In this document: piece after piece, positions 45,727 through 53,280 of the stretch
How the letters are laid out: each line of letters opens with the position of its first letter
How positions within the stretch are numbered: the stretch's first letter is position 1
Source: Bowmanella pacifica
Lineage (GTDB): Bacteria; Pseudomonadota; Gammaproteobacteria; Enterobacterales; Alteromonadaceae
Assembly: GCF_014645355.1 (NCBI RefSeq)
Contig: NZ_BMLS01000003.1
Coordinates: forward strand, 62,001 to 126,000
Length of the DNA stretch: 64,000 nucleotides
Reading direction: 5' to 3'
Position numbers and translations under genes: made by a program
Notes under the pieces: generated by a model
Told to the model about the DNA's origin: nothing
Database searches by the model: none
What the model saw: the letters and a program-made list of their open reading frames with translations, nothing else

Positions 45727-48051
45727 ATGAGCGACAGTGGACGTATTAAACCCTATTCGGCCCCGGCCGCAGGCTGGGGCGCGCTGAAAAGTGTCACTAA
45801 AGCCTGGGTAAGCAGTGAAAAACCACTGAAGAACCTCAGGGCCATGCTCAAAACCAATCAGGACCAGGGCTTCGATTGCCCCGGTTGCGCCTGGGGGGAG
45901 TCGCCCGAAAAGCATATGGTGAAGTTTTGTGAGAACGGCGCTAAGGCGGTGAACTGGGAGTCTACCGGACGTTTGGTGACACCGGCCTTTTTTGCCAAAC
46001 ACGCGGTCAGTCAACTACGCAAGCAAAGCGATTACTGGCTGGAATATCAAGGCCGTATAACTCATCCCATGCGCTACGACGCGTTAACCGATCACTACAT
46101 ACCAATCAACTGGGACGAGGCATTTGCCCTGATTGCTCGCCATTTGAACGGGCTGGAGTCGCCTAATCAGGCAGAGTTTTACACCTCCGGCCGGGCCAGC
46201 AACGAAGCCGCGTACTTGTATCAGTTATTTGTTCGCGCCCTTGGCACCAATAATTTTCCAGACTGCTCCAATATGTGCCACGAGGCAAGTGGCCAAGGCA
46301 TGGCAAGTACCATAGGGGTAGGCAAGGGCACTGTGGTGTTTAGCGACTTTGCCAAAGCCGACGCGATTTTTGTTATAGGCCAGAATCCTGGTACCAACCA
46401 CCCTCGAATGCTGGAACCCTTACGAGAGGCGGTTGAGCGCGGCGCCCAGGTGGTGTGCTTTAACCCGTTAAAAGAGCGCGGTTTACAGCGTTTTCAGCAC
46501 CCGCAACATCCTCTTGAAATGCTCAGCAATGGCTCTGAACCGACGAACACCGCCTATTTTTGCCCCAAATTAGGTGGTGATATGGCGGCCCTGCGCGGTA
46601 TGGCCAAGTTTTTACTGCAGTGGGAGCGTGAGGCGCAAGCAGACGGGCAATCACCAGTATTTGACCATGAGTTTATCCAAGCCCATACCCAGGGGCTGGA
46701 TGCTTATCTGGCCGAAGTGGATGCCACATCCTGGCAGCATATTGTTGAGCAGTCAGGGCTTTCTCAGGCCGATATTGAACTGGCCGCCAACATGTTTTGC
46801 CGCGCAGATAAGGTGATAATGTGTTGGGCCATGGGCATTACCCAGCATAAGCACTCCGTGGCCACAGTACAGGAGATTGTTAATCTGCAGTTGCTGCGCG
46901 GCAACGTAGGTAAACCCGGCGCGGGATTATCGCCGGTGCGCGGTCACAGTAACGTGCAGGGTGACAGAACCATGGGCATCAATGAAGTGCCGCCCGACTG
47001 GTTTTTGGATGCCATTGAACAACGTTTTCAGTTTCAGGTACCACGCCAGCATGGCCACAATACGGTGCAGGCCATTCAGGCGATGGAAGCCAGGCAAGCC
47101 AAGGTATTTATCGGGCTTGGCGGTAACTTTGCTCAGGCCACACCCGACACGCCCCGTACTCATGCTGCGCTGCAAAACTGTGACTTAACCGTACAAATCA
47201 GCACTAAGCTGAATCGCTCGCATCTGACAACCGGCCACGATGCGCTGATCCTGCCTTGTTTAGGGCGCACTGAAGTGGATATGCAGGAATCCGGTCAGCA
47301 AGGCATTACCGTGGAAGACACCTTTTCTATGGTGCATTTGTCTTATGGCCAATTGCCACCTTGTTCTGAGCAGCTTCGCTCGGAACCGGCTATTGTGGCC
47401 GGTATAGCAAAAGCCACCCTGGGCAATCATCCGGTGAATTGGCATGAGCTGATTGCTGATTACAGTCGGATCCGGGATCTGATTGCCGATACTATTCCGG
47501 GGTTTGCTGATTTTAATGTCAGATTACAACACCCCGGCGGTTTTCATTTGGGTAATGCCGCGGCCGAGCGGCGCTGGAATACTCAAAGTGGCAAGGCCAC
47601 ATTTGGTCAAAGCCCGTTACCCAGCCAATTGGTGAATGACAAAATCCTCGCCAGAGGCGATAAGCCGGATTTGATCCTGCAAACCCTGCGCTCACACGAT
47701 CAATACAACACCACTCTGTATGGGCTGGATGACCGTTATCGTGGTGTATTCGGCCTGCGTGAAGTGCTGTTTGTTAACGAGGAGGACATTCAGCGTTTGG
47801 GTTTTGCTGCCGGTGATAAAGTGGACATCGTATCGCTTTGGGAAGATGGCCGGGAGCGACGAATTAGCAGTTTTGAGTTGGTGGCCTACGATACGCCAAG
47901 CGGCCAGGCTGCTGCCTATTACCCGGAAACTAACCCATTAGTGCCGCTGGAAAGTTATGGTGACGGCACCTATACGCCGACCTCCAAATTTATCGCCATT
48001 AAATTAGAAAAATCAGCGCCGGATAAGCGAATTGCGTCAGCCAAGGTATAG
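45727..48051 (+). CDS. YdeP-like molybdopterin oxidoreductase
   Basis: A 774-residue oxidoreductase of the FdhF/YdeP family (TIGR01701), using bis-MGD. The N-terminal CPGCAWGE with a later FCENGAK suggests an iron-sulfur or remnant site; the molybdopterin-binding region covers about 90-620 with GSEPTNT and a guanine-dinucleotide domain at the C-terminus (TLRSHDQYNTTLYG). E. coli YdeP takes part in acid resistance, but its reaction is unknown, so formate oxidation is not assumed. I chose ATG 45727; an upstream TTG at 45661 has no ribosome site. It converges on fdhD and diverges from mog, placing it with its maturation genes. Confidence 0.87.
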   Translation: MSDSGRIKPYSAPAAGWGALKSVTKAWVSSEKPLKNLRAMLKTNQDQGFDCPGCAWGESPEKHMVKFCENGAKAVNWESTGRLVTPAFFAKHAVSQLRKQSDYWLEYQGRITHPMRYDALTDHYIPINWDEAFALIARHLNGLESPNQAEFYTSGRASNEAAYLYQLFVRALGTNNFPDCSNMCHEASGQGMASTIGVGKGTVVFSDFAKADAIFVIGQNPGTNHPRMLEPLREAVERGAQVVCFNPLKERGLQRFQHPQHPLEMLSNGSEPTNTAYFCPKLGGDMAALRGMAKFLLQWEREAQADGQSPVFDHEFIQAHTQGLDAYLAEVDATSWQHIVEQSGLSQADIELAANMFCRADKVIMCWAMGITQHKHSVATVQEIVNLQLLRGNVGKPGAGLSPVRGHSNVQGDRTMGINEVPPDWFLDAIEQRFQFQVPRQHGHNTVQAIQAMEARQAKVFIGLGGNFAQATPDTPRTHAALQNCDLTVQISTKLNRSHLTTGHDALILPCLGRTEVDMQESGQQGITVEDTFSMVHLSYGQLPPCSEQLRSEPAIVAGIAKATLGNHPVNWHELIADYSRIRDLIADTIPGFADFNVRLQHPGGFHLGNAAAERRWNTQSGKATFGQSPLPSQLVNDKILARGDKPDLILQTLRSHDQYNTTLYGLDDRYRGVFGLREVLFVNEEDIQRLGFAAGDKVDIVSLWEDGRERRISSFELVAYDTPSGQAAAYYPETNPLVPLESYGDGTYTPTSKFIAIKLEKSAPDKRIASAKV

Positions 48052-48081
48052 GCAGAGTAGGGGAATAAGCGCCCTGTTGCT

Positions 48082-48915
48082 CTACTTGTGCTTATCCTTG
48101 GGCGCAGGACTATAGCGCCTGGGCGCACTGCGACGCGGCAGGTGGATAAAGTTTAACTGGTGACGGCGCGCCCAATCCACGGTCAGTGCGGTGGGAGCAG
48201 ACAATGTCACCAAGGTGCTAATGCCGGCCCGAATGGCCTTTTGCACTAACTCCAGGCTGCCGCGACTGGTTAGTACCACCATACCATCCTTAGCTGAAAG
48301 GTTTTGCCGTAGCAGGGCGCCAATCAGTTTATCCAGGGCATTGTGACGGCCAATATCTTCCCGGCATAGTTGAATATTTCCTTCGCTATCCAGATACAGC
48401 GCAGCATGCATAGCCCCCGAGCTTTTTGTGGCGTGTTGAACCTCGGCAATCTTATCTCTAAGCCCGACAAAACATTCCATGGGCGGTAGTGGCTGGGGTG
48501 TTAATAAAGGTAGCGTTGGTAGGGCCTGGGCTAAGGCCTCAACACCACATAAACCACAACTGCCGGTGCCGGACATTTGGCGTCGGTGTTTTTTCAGTGC
48601 CCAAAATGCCCGACTGGCAAGTTCTACCTCAGCAACCGCCGACTCAGTGCCTGGCTGTATGTTAATGGCATAGATTTGTCCGGCAGCATCAATAATGCCG
48701 CTGGTAAAGCTAAAGCCCACCACAAAGTCCTCTAGATCTTGTGGCGACACCATCATCACCGCCTGACTGATGCCGTTGTAGCTGATGGCCAGGGCAATTT
48801 CTGCCGCCAGGGGAGACTGGCCGCAGTCTTTATTGCTAATTTCTTCCCCATGTAGTTCCTGGAAACTATAGGATTCGGCTTGCCTTGATGTATTGGTAAA
48901 ATCCTGCGCAGACAT
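48082..48915 (-). CDS. fdhD: Formate dehydrogenase accessory sulfurtransferase FdhD
   Basis: A 277-residue protein (E. coli 277) that transfers sulfur from IscS to the bis-MGD cofactor of formate dehydrogenase-type enzymes. The catalytic cysteines are C120 and C123 in GTGSCGLCG; the C-terminal LTSRGSLELVQKA and AISTLVTLSAPT-like segments are family marks. It converges on the YdeP-like gene with 30 bases between, and follows mobA by 90 bases in the same direction. Confidence 0.93.
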   Translation of the reverse strand: MSAQDFTNTSRQAESYSFQELHGEEISNKDCGQSPLAAEIALAISYNGISQAVMMVSPQDLEDFVVGFSFTSGIIDAAGQIYAINIQPGTESAVAEVELASRAFWALKKHRRQMSGTGSCGLCGVEALAQALPTLPLLTPQPLPPMECFVGLRDKIAEVQHATKSSGAMHAALYLDSEGNIQLCREDIGRHNALDKLIGALLRQNLSAKDGMVVLTSRGSLELVQKAIRAGISTLVTLSAPTALTVDWARRHQLNFIHLPRRSAPRRYSPAPKDKHK

Positions 48916-49005
48916 ATCTCACTCAAAAGACCAGTTTGGCCAGAAACTGAAAAACCTGACTAGGTGCTGTTTTTCGCTTGGGGCGTATAACGTCACTGAC
49001 TTGAT

Positions 49006-49557
49006 TCACTGTGGTGACTTTCCAGTGACCTCGGCCCACTGAGCTGGGGTGTTTATATTACGCAGAGCCGGGGTTAAATACGGCGGGCAGGGTAGAGCGA
49101 TGGCATGAAGATGATGCAGTAATGCACTTACCCGTCCTTGCCCTTGTGTGGCGAGTAAGTGTTGTAAAAAGTCTCTGGCGGTTTGGGTTACCGGCAGATA
49201 CATGGGTAAATAACAGTCTTTAAAATAACAGGCGCTGGCCTGGGCCTGGCCTTTATTTACCAGGTATTGCAATAACTCGGGGCTGGCAAAAGGCATATCC
49301 ACAGGCAGCACTATTAAACTATCGCCTATGGCCTGATGCATCAAAGCTGCGTAGATACCGCCAAGTGGGCCGGCATCTGGGTAAATATCGTTAAGGAAGC
49401 CAGGCTGATTACGGCTAATCAAGACCTTAGTACAGCCACTTTGCAGCAGTATCTCTTCAGCCTGTTCTAATAATGACTTGCCATCAAAGGTTAAAAGCGC
49501 CTTATCCTGCTGCATACGGCTTGATCTGCCCCCAGCCAGTACCAACCCAACTACCAT
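49006..49557 (-). CDS. mobA: Molybdenum cofactor guanylyltransferase MobA
   Basis: A 183-residue enzyme (E. coli 194) that adds GMP to Mo-molybdopterin to make the MGD cofactor. The nucleotide site LAGGRSSRMQQDKALL (7-22) and the PVDMPF metal motif (about 95-100) are clear. It stands upstream of fdhD; together they prepare bis-MGD for the YdeP-like enzyme. The start ATG 49557 is the left border of an accessory island. Confidence 0.92.
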   Translation of the reverse strand: MVVGLVLAGGRSSRMQQDKALLTFDGKSLLEQAEEILLQSGCTKVLISRNQPGFLNDIYPDAGPLGGIYAALMHQAIGDSLIVLPVDMPFASPELLQYLVNKGQAQASACYFKDCYLPMYLPVTQTARDFLQHLLATQGQGRVSALLHHLHAIALPCPPYLTPALRNINTPAQWAEVTGKSPQ

Positions 49558-49720
49558 TTCTGCTCCTGGTTTGCTGACAAAACCGCTTATGGGTTTTTAG
49601 GCCACAGTCTCTACTATTTTGTCTCGATTCGCATCTCTCATTTACAAGGCCGTTTAATATTGGAGATATAACGCATTAATTTAGTACGGACTAATACCTC
49701 ACATTCGCTATAGGGATATT

Positions 49721-49740
49721 TTGATTCTGTTACCTATTTC
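49721..49740 (+). repeat. Degenerate copy of the GTTGATT-N9-AATCAAC repeat
   Basis: TTGATTCTGTTACCTATTTC matches the copy at 55089 at most positions (TTGATTC, GTTAC, TA and T shared). It lies at the opposite end of the island from the other four copies. Confidence 0.45.
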
Positions 49741-49792
49741 AAATATAGGCTGTGTAGCGAGACTACCTACTCATAGCAGGAAAGCAAAAAAG

Positions 49793-49806
49793 TGTGACAG
49801 GTCACA
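49793..49806. repeat. matS-like palindrome, copy 1
   Basis: TGTGAC-AG-GTCACA, a perfect palindrome apart from its 2-base centre, 90 bases upstream of the small dicistron start. It shares the GTGAC half-sites of E. coli matS (GTGACRNYGTCAC) but has a 2-base spacer. Confidence 0.7.
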
Positions 49807-49895
49807 TATGGTGACCATTGGTATCGCATCATCAAAAGAGGCAAGCCAAGTCGTACCGCCAAGATTGGACGTATTACCGTCAGCGCAAGGATCTG

Positions 49896-50051
49896 ATGGA
49901 ATACGCTATCAACATTGACATCCGGCCTTGTGAAAAAGCATCCAGCAACGTCATCCCGATGTTTAGAGTGTTAGAAGCCAAGCCAGCACAGATTCCTGAC
50001 TGGGCGTTTACCAGTAACGTGATTCATTATTCGGCAATGGGGGCTGCATGA
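49896..50051 (+). CDS. Small protein of unknown function, first gene of a dicistron
   Basis: A 51-residue frame starting at ATG 49896 with AAGGA 4 bases upstream (MEYAINIDIRPCEK...). An in-frame TTG at 49818 would add 26 basic residues (with WTYYRQRKD) but has no ribosome site and follows a stop at 49812-49814. No family is recognised. The stop overlaps the next start by 4 bases (ATGA), the best evidence that it is translated. It lies between matS-like copies 1 and 2. Confidence 0.4.
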   Translation: MEYAINIDIRPCEKASSNVIPMFRVLEAKPAQIPDWAFTSNVIHYSAMGAA

Positions 50052-50302
50052 GCATTGATTTACAACAGGTGGAGATTCAACTCGAGAGAATGCTTATGTG
50101 GGCTCACGCTTTATTGGGTATGTCTCATGACTACAAAGTTCTGTGTGAATCGGAGCTATTTGATTCGGCTTTTAGAGAATGTGCGAAAGCTAACATGAAG
50201 CAAGTTGAGAGCCTTTATGCTGAGATGGCCACGCGATTTCCTGACTTGCCAAGCTTGGATGACATGTTGGTTTGCGCTGAGATACAAGACGAAGAGCCAT
50301 AA
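50048..50302 (+). CDS. Small acidic helical protein, second gene of the dicistron
   Basis: An 84-residue protein, not recognised. It is mostly helical and acidic (LQQVEIQLERMLMWAHALLG at 5-24 as an amphipathic helix), with no signal peptide. Start ATG 50048 has GGGGG 6 bases upstream and overlaps the preceding stop by 4 bases. A matS-like palindrome follows about 100 bases downstream. Confidence 0.5.
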   Translation: MSIDLQQVEIQLERMLMWAHALLGMSHDYKVLCESELFDSAFRECAKANMKQVESLYAEMATRFPDLPSLDDMLVCAEIQDEEP

Positions 50303-50403
50303 GTTTAGATAATCCATACTTGGCTGTGGTGATGGCCAAGCCATCCCAACATTCACTCACATCAAGTGCAGTACAACGTACTGCAGGTTCACCTTAATTC
50401 TGG

Positions 50404-50415
50404 GTGACATGTCAC
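50404..50415. repeat. matS-like palindrome, copy 2
   Basis: GTGAC-AT-GTCAC, fully palindromic including its centre, 102 bases after the dicistron. Confidence 0.7.
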
Positions 50416-50438
50416 GTTGATATAGCGCATCTGTCTAC

Positions 50439-50472
50439 GGTCAGCAGCTGGCATTTTTGCCAGATGCTGACC
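50439..50472. repeat. Long stem-loop in the accessory gap
   Basis: Left arm GGTCAGCAGCTGGCA and right arm TGCCAGATGCTGACC pair at 14 of 15 positions with a TTTT loop. No T run follows on either strand, so it is not an ordinary terminator. Confidence 0.7.
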
Positions 50473-50716
50473 ATCAATGGATGCCTAAACACCTCCCATT
50501 CCCACAATGCTTAAGTTCCTATAATGTATATTATGTTAAATAGCATTTGTTGCTAAATATGGTCTCTCCTTTATGCAGGTGTTTACTTCGTTTTTGCCCT
50601 CTTTGGATATTTGGGTGTTTTTGTTTGTTTGCTTATCCAGGTTTATGGAAAAGGATTAATGCAGATGGCCTGCTAGCTTGGCTACCAATTGGTGGGATTT
50701 GTTCTGGCGTCGCTAC

Positions 50717-50761
50717 GTGAAATCTGCGCGTTTTTGGCTGGCATTACCTTGCAGATTTCAC
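50717..50761. repeat. Inverted repeat with 23-base loop
   Basis: GTGAAATCTGC (50717-50727) and GCAGATTTCAC (50751-50761) are perfect 11-base arms around a 23-base loop. Function unknown. Confidence 0.6.
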
Positions 50762-50822
50762 CACAGTGCGTTGTTGGAATGTGCGCTTTTGCTGTGCTTA
50801 ATGCTGATTGCTTGATATGAAC

Positions 50823-50845
50823 TTGCGTTAGTTTAGCTAATGCAA
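50823..50845 (-). terminator. Stem-loop after the MatP-like gene
   Basis: TTGCGTTAG (50823-50831) and CTAATGCAA (50837-50845) pair at 8 of 9 positions, 46 bases beyond the MatP-like stop on the minus strand. There is no clear T run, so terminator function is uncertain. Confidence 0.35.
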
Positions 50846-50890
50846 ACTGGCCATCCGTGGCCATCTATTTTGCCTGAATTTTCGCTGCTA

Positions 50891-51508
50891 TTACTGGCCT
50901 TTAATGTTCTGCATAAAGTCTTCGCAAGCCTGGTCGCGGTGTTTATCGCTTCGCTGTTTTGCTGCTTTACAGGCCAGCCAGCCATGGCCAAAAGCATGCT
51001 CTAACTGACTGTAAAAATAGCGTTGGCTACTGGGTCTTAGTTTAAGTTTGGCTTGCAGCAGCTGGCCCTGATCCTGGGTACTGAGTCCGCTTGGCAATTC
51101 GGCTACCGCTTGCTTGTCGCTTTCTAGATCTTCTTCCGGGTCCAGCAAATATTCTAAAACCAGGTCGTAGTTATCCCCATCTAGCCCCGCCTTCGCCGCA
51201 AAGGCTCTAAGCCTGTCCAGGGTTTCGGCCTTAATGGTTAAGCTGGTGAGATTGCTTAAATGGCGCTGTTTGTACTTACGCCACTTGGCATTTAGGCGTT
51301 TATAGCAATCCGCCACAATGCTGTGCTTTAGTAGCTGCATGGCCTCACTGGCCGTTAGCTGAGTAAAATCCGGCAAAACAGTATCTGGCTCAATCATATC
51401 CACCGGCTTAATGGCTTTTTCAATTAGCCCGCTTTGCACAAACTGTTGCCAGAGTGCTTGGTTGGTATCCTGGGTGGATGAATTTAATGTGTTTTGATTT
51501 GAACTCAA
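50891..51508 (-). CDS. MatP-like ribbon-helix-helix protein
   Basis: A 205-residue protein, not assigned to a named family. A helical N-terminal part and a very basic stretch (KWRKYKQRH, 75-83) lead to strand LTSLTIKAE and helices TLDRLRAFAAKAG and DNYDLVLEYLLD (about 87-123), the ribbon-helix-helix order seen at the end of MatP; here an extra acidic linker and helical tail follow. It starts at TTG 51508, and a GTGAC-CT-GTCAC palindrome (51513-51524) lies 5 bases upstream, overlapping the AGG that would be its ribosome site. That suggests it binds these palindromes and represses itself. The MatP likeness is architecture plus half-site identity, not a proven homology. Confidence 0.55.
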   Translation of the reverse strand: MSSNQNTLNSSTQDTNQALWQQFVQSGLIEKAIKPVDMIEPDTVLPDFTQLTASEAMQLLKHSIVADCYKRLNAKWRKYKQRHLSNLTSLTIKAETLDRLRAFAAKAGLDGDNYDLVLEYLLDPEEDLESDKQAVAELPSGLSTQDQGQLLQAKLKLRPSSQRYFYSQLEHAFGHGWLACKAAKQRSDKHRDQACEDFMQNIKGQ

Positions 51509-51512
51509 TCTC

Positions 51513-51524
51513 GTGACCTGTCAC
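51513..51524. repeat. matS-like palindrome, copy 3
   Basis: GTGAC-CT-GTCAC, 5-16 bases upstream of the MatP-like start codon and overlapping its ribosome site. Confidence 0.75.
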
Positions 51525-51890
51525 AAATGAAATGCATACACCCAACTCTATTCGAGTTATTGGTTGGTTGTAATATCGGTGTTGTGACAGGTCACGACAG
51601 ATTCGCTCATCGACCTGTCGAGGGACCTAGTTGGTTTCGCTTACCATTGATGTCAAGCAGCTGTTTATTCAAGTATGTAATCAGCAAAGCTTTCAACACT
51701 GTTGAACACTTTTATAGTTTTACTTTCACATTCTGCCGCTGCATTAATTAACCAGTCATAGGCCATTCGTTTATAACCACTGCCTCCCAGTAAAATATAC
51801 AGGCACAAGGTTCGGGAGATAACTTAAGTGATTCAAGGAAAAACGGGAATTTCATATCTACAGAACCACTCGTCCTTTGCGAATGAACCT
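51525..51890. other. Region between the MatP-like gene and the 83-residue gene
   Basis: About 365 bases. It holds matS-like copy 4 at 51584-51595 and otherwise nothing I can support; a 74-codon plus-strand frame at 51527-51751 has no ribosome site or known likeness. Confidence 0.45.
51584..51595. repeat. matS-like palindrome, copy 4
   Basis: GTGAC-AG-GTCAC, 60 bases upstream of copy 3, identical in sequence to the core of copy 1. Confidence 0.75.
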
Positions 51891-52142
51891 CTATCCTGAT
51901 TGCCCTAGTCTTGGATGGTTAATTACAAAGGCACTGTGACGATTTGCGCCATATAGGTCTTTGAAAGAGTTATTTTTTATGTATGTCCAAGCAGACTCCA
52001 AATTTGGACTCTCGTTATAGCCACAATGGACAAGCGTTTCCTCAACTTCTATACAGAATTTTGTATTAGACTCATGTGCCGCGTCGTGTCGACTTAATCC
52101 AGGGCCTTCTGGCAATTCAAAAAATGCTAGTTGTTCTTTCAT
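51891..52142 (-). CDS. Hypothetical 83-residue protein
   Basis: Not recognised. An acidic N-terminal half (EQLAFFELPEGPGLSRHD) and a helical middle (IEVEETLVHCG, LESAWTYIKNN) with no membrane segment. The ATG at 52142 is 26 bases after the WYL regulator stop, so the two may share a transcript, but the ribosome site is weak. It may be a true small partner of the regulator or a chance frame. Confidence 0.4.
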   Translation of the reverse strand: MKEQLAFFELPEGPGLSRHDAAHESNTKFCIEVEETLVHCGYNESPNLESAWTYIKNNSFKDLYGANRHSAFVINHPRLGQSG

Positions 52143-52168
52143 CTATTAGTTCTTTAATCTGATTCGGT

Positions 52169-53044
52169 TTATTGATGCTTGTACCCAGGGGCAATAGCCA
52201 AATTCTCAGCGCCATACAGGCTTTGCTGATTTTCCAGCCAGAGTTGGTATTCCCCTCCCCTTAGGCTGGCGTTTTCGGTGCAATCCACATTCCAGCGCCT
52301 GAGGAGATAACCTGCCAGGGCGGCGCGTACGTTAAGTTCCAGTGCGCCGTTTTGCATGCCGTAGTCCAGCTCAATGGCGGTCGGGTGTTTAACATTATGC
52401 GGATGAGGCACCAATTTGATTGGCATCTGGCGCTGCCACTGATGATCTTCGCTTTGTTCTTCATTAGGCTGCGGGGCTTTGTCTAACAGTGTCACTGAGC
52501 TTAAGCGGGTCAGCACAAAGTCCCGAAAGGTCTGGGTTTTACGGTCAAAACCACGCACATGCCAGCGCAGGCCGTTATCGATAATGCTATGCGGTACTAT
52601 TTCCCGGGCCGCAGAACCGCTGGACAGCGAGGTGTAGATCACCTTGACCGCCCTGCCATTTAAAATCGCCTGAATAATACGCGCCACCACAAAAATATCC
52701 GGCACATTAAGCTGGCTGGGCGCTTCGACCGGAAAGCTGAGTTCGCCAATGGCGTCAAAACCGTCGCTGATATCGGCGGCAAGCTTGGCCAGGGTCTTTT
52801 TGGCGTCATGGGCAAACAAGGGTTTAAAGCCCGGGGTTTGAAAATACTGCTTTAAACGGGTGTCGTAGTGGATATTGCTGGGAGCCAGCTCTTTATACAG
52901 ATTAAAGTCGCGGGTGCCGGCAGATAAGCCCACCTCAAAGCGGTTAATCAGATCCTGGCGGGTCAGATGGCCCTTAAATAACAGCACAAAGTCAATATAG
53001 GCCAGACGCTGGCGCTGGGCAAAAGGAATGTCCTTTAAGTTCAT
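52169..53044 (-). CDS. WYL-domain transcriptional regulator (BrxR/CapW-like)
   Basis: A 291-residue regulator. An N-terminal winged helix (about 8-75: RQRLAYIDFVLLFKGHLTRQ then RDFNLYKELAPSNIHYD) has the pattern of BrxR/CapW proteins; a WYL domain covers about 120-190 with its ligand motif near WHVRGFD (161-167), and a C-terminal extension follows. Such WYL regulators commonly repress phage-defence loci (BREX, CBASS) and respond to a nucleic-acid or nucleotide signal. Here no known defence gene is adjacent; the divergent neighbour, 236 bases away, is a solitary tail-sheath gene, which becomes its likely target. Confidence 0.82.
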   Translation of the reverse strand: MNLKDIPFAQRQRLAYIDFVLLFKGHLTRQDLINRFEVGLSAGTRDFNLYKELAPSNIHYDTRLKQYFQTPGFKPLFAHDAKKTLAKLAADISDGFDAIGELSFPVEAPSQLNVPDIFVVARIIQAILNGRAVKVIYTSLSSGSAAREIVPHSIIDNGLRWHVRGFDRKTQTFRDFVLTRLSSVTLLDKAPQPNEEQSEDHQWQRQMPIKLVPHPHNVKHPTAIELDYGMQNGALELNVRAALAGYLLRRWNVDCTENASLRGGEYQLWLENQQSLYGAENLAIAPGYKHQ

Positions 53045-53280
53045 GTAACACCTTGATTAGGCTTTTATACTTTTCGAGTGTGCTTTATTTTGAATTGGAT
53101 AACAAGGCGTATTTTTACGCGTTTTTTTGGCAAGCCCGGCATGGCGCTTCTATGCTCAAGTGAGCCATGTTTTATCTTACTTAGACAGCGGTCATCTTGG
53201 TGGCAACAAGTTGATCCTTAAGGGCCGCCCGTTAATTGGTGCGCGTTTTTGCCCAAGCTTGTCAGCGAAAAGGAGTTGCC
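53045..53280. promoter_or_regulatory. Divergent promoter region between WYL regulator and sheath gene
   Basis: 236 bases that must hold both promoters. A short hairpin GCGTA-TTTT-TACGC (53107-53120) followed by a 7-base T run could act as an attenuator ahead of the sheath gene. AGGAG at 53271-53275 is a strong sheath ribosome site. No clear operator repeat was found. Confidence 0.4.

Larger units (their letters stand above)
49558..49895. other. AT-rich left edge of the accessory island
   Basis: No confident gene. It contains a degenerate copy of the island's GTTGATT repeat at 49721-49740 and the first matS-like palindrome at 49793-49806. Short frames here (for example a 36-codon frame at 49808-49918) overlap the next gene and have no support. 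Confidence 0.5.
50303..50890. other. 588-base gap rich in stem-loops
   Basis: No credible protein gene. It contains matS-like copy 2 (50404), a near-perfect 15-base stem-loop (50439-50472), an 11-base perfect inverted repeat with a 23-base loop (50717-50761), a 9-base stem-loop (50823-50845), and two TGGCCA palindromes four bases apart (about 50848-50863). An untranslated RNA or the remnant of a mobile element would both fit. Confidence 0.45.

Noticed and set aside
45727-48051. Annotation as formate dehydrogenase H
   Set aside because: The protein follows the YdeP-type pattern and lacks the selenocysteine/cysteine context of FdhF; fdhD next to it is not proof.
48916-49005. GTGAC direct repeats near mobA (49014-49032)
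   Set aside because: They are direct, six bases apart and not palindromic, so unlike the island sites.
50682-50864. 60-codon minus-strand frame after the MatP-like gene
   Set aside because: It covers two inverted repeats and has no support as protein.
49793-51595. GTGAC palindromes as CRP sites (TGTGA-N6-TCACA)
   Set aside because: The gap between TGTGA and TCACA is 4 bases, not 6, and the four copies cluster in one island.
51527-51751. 74-codon plus-strand frame in the island
   Set aside because: No ribosome site, no likeness, and it runs through matS-like copy 4.
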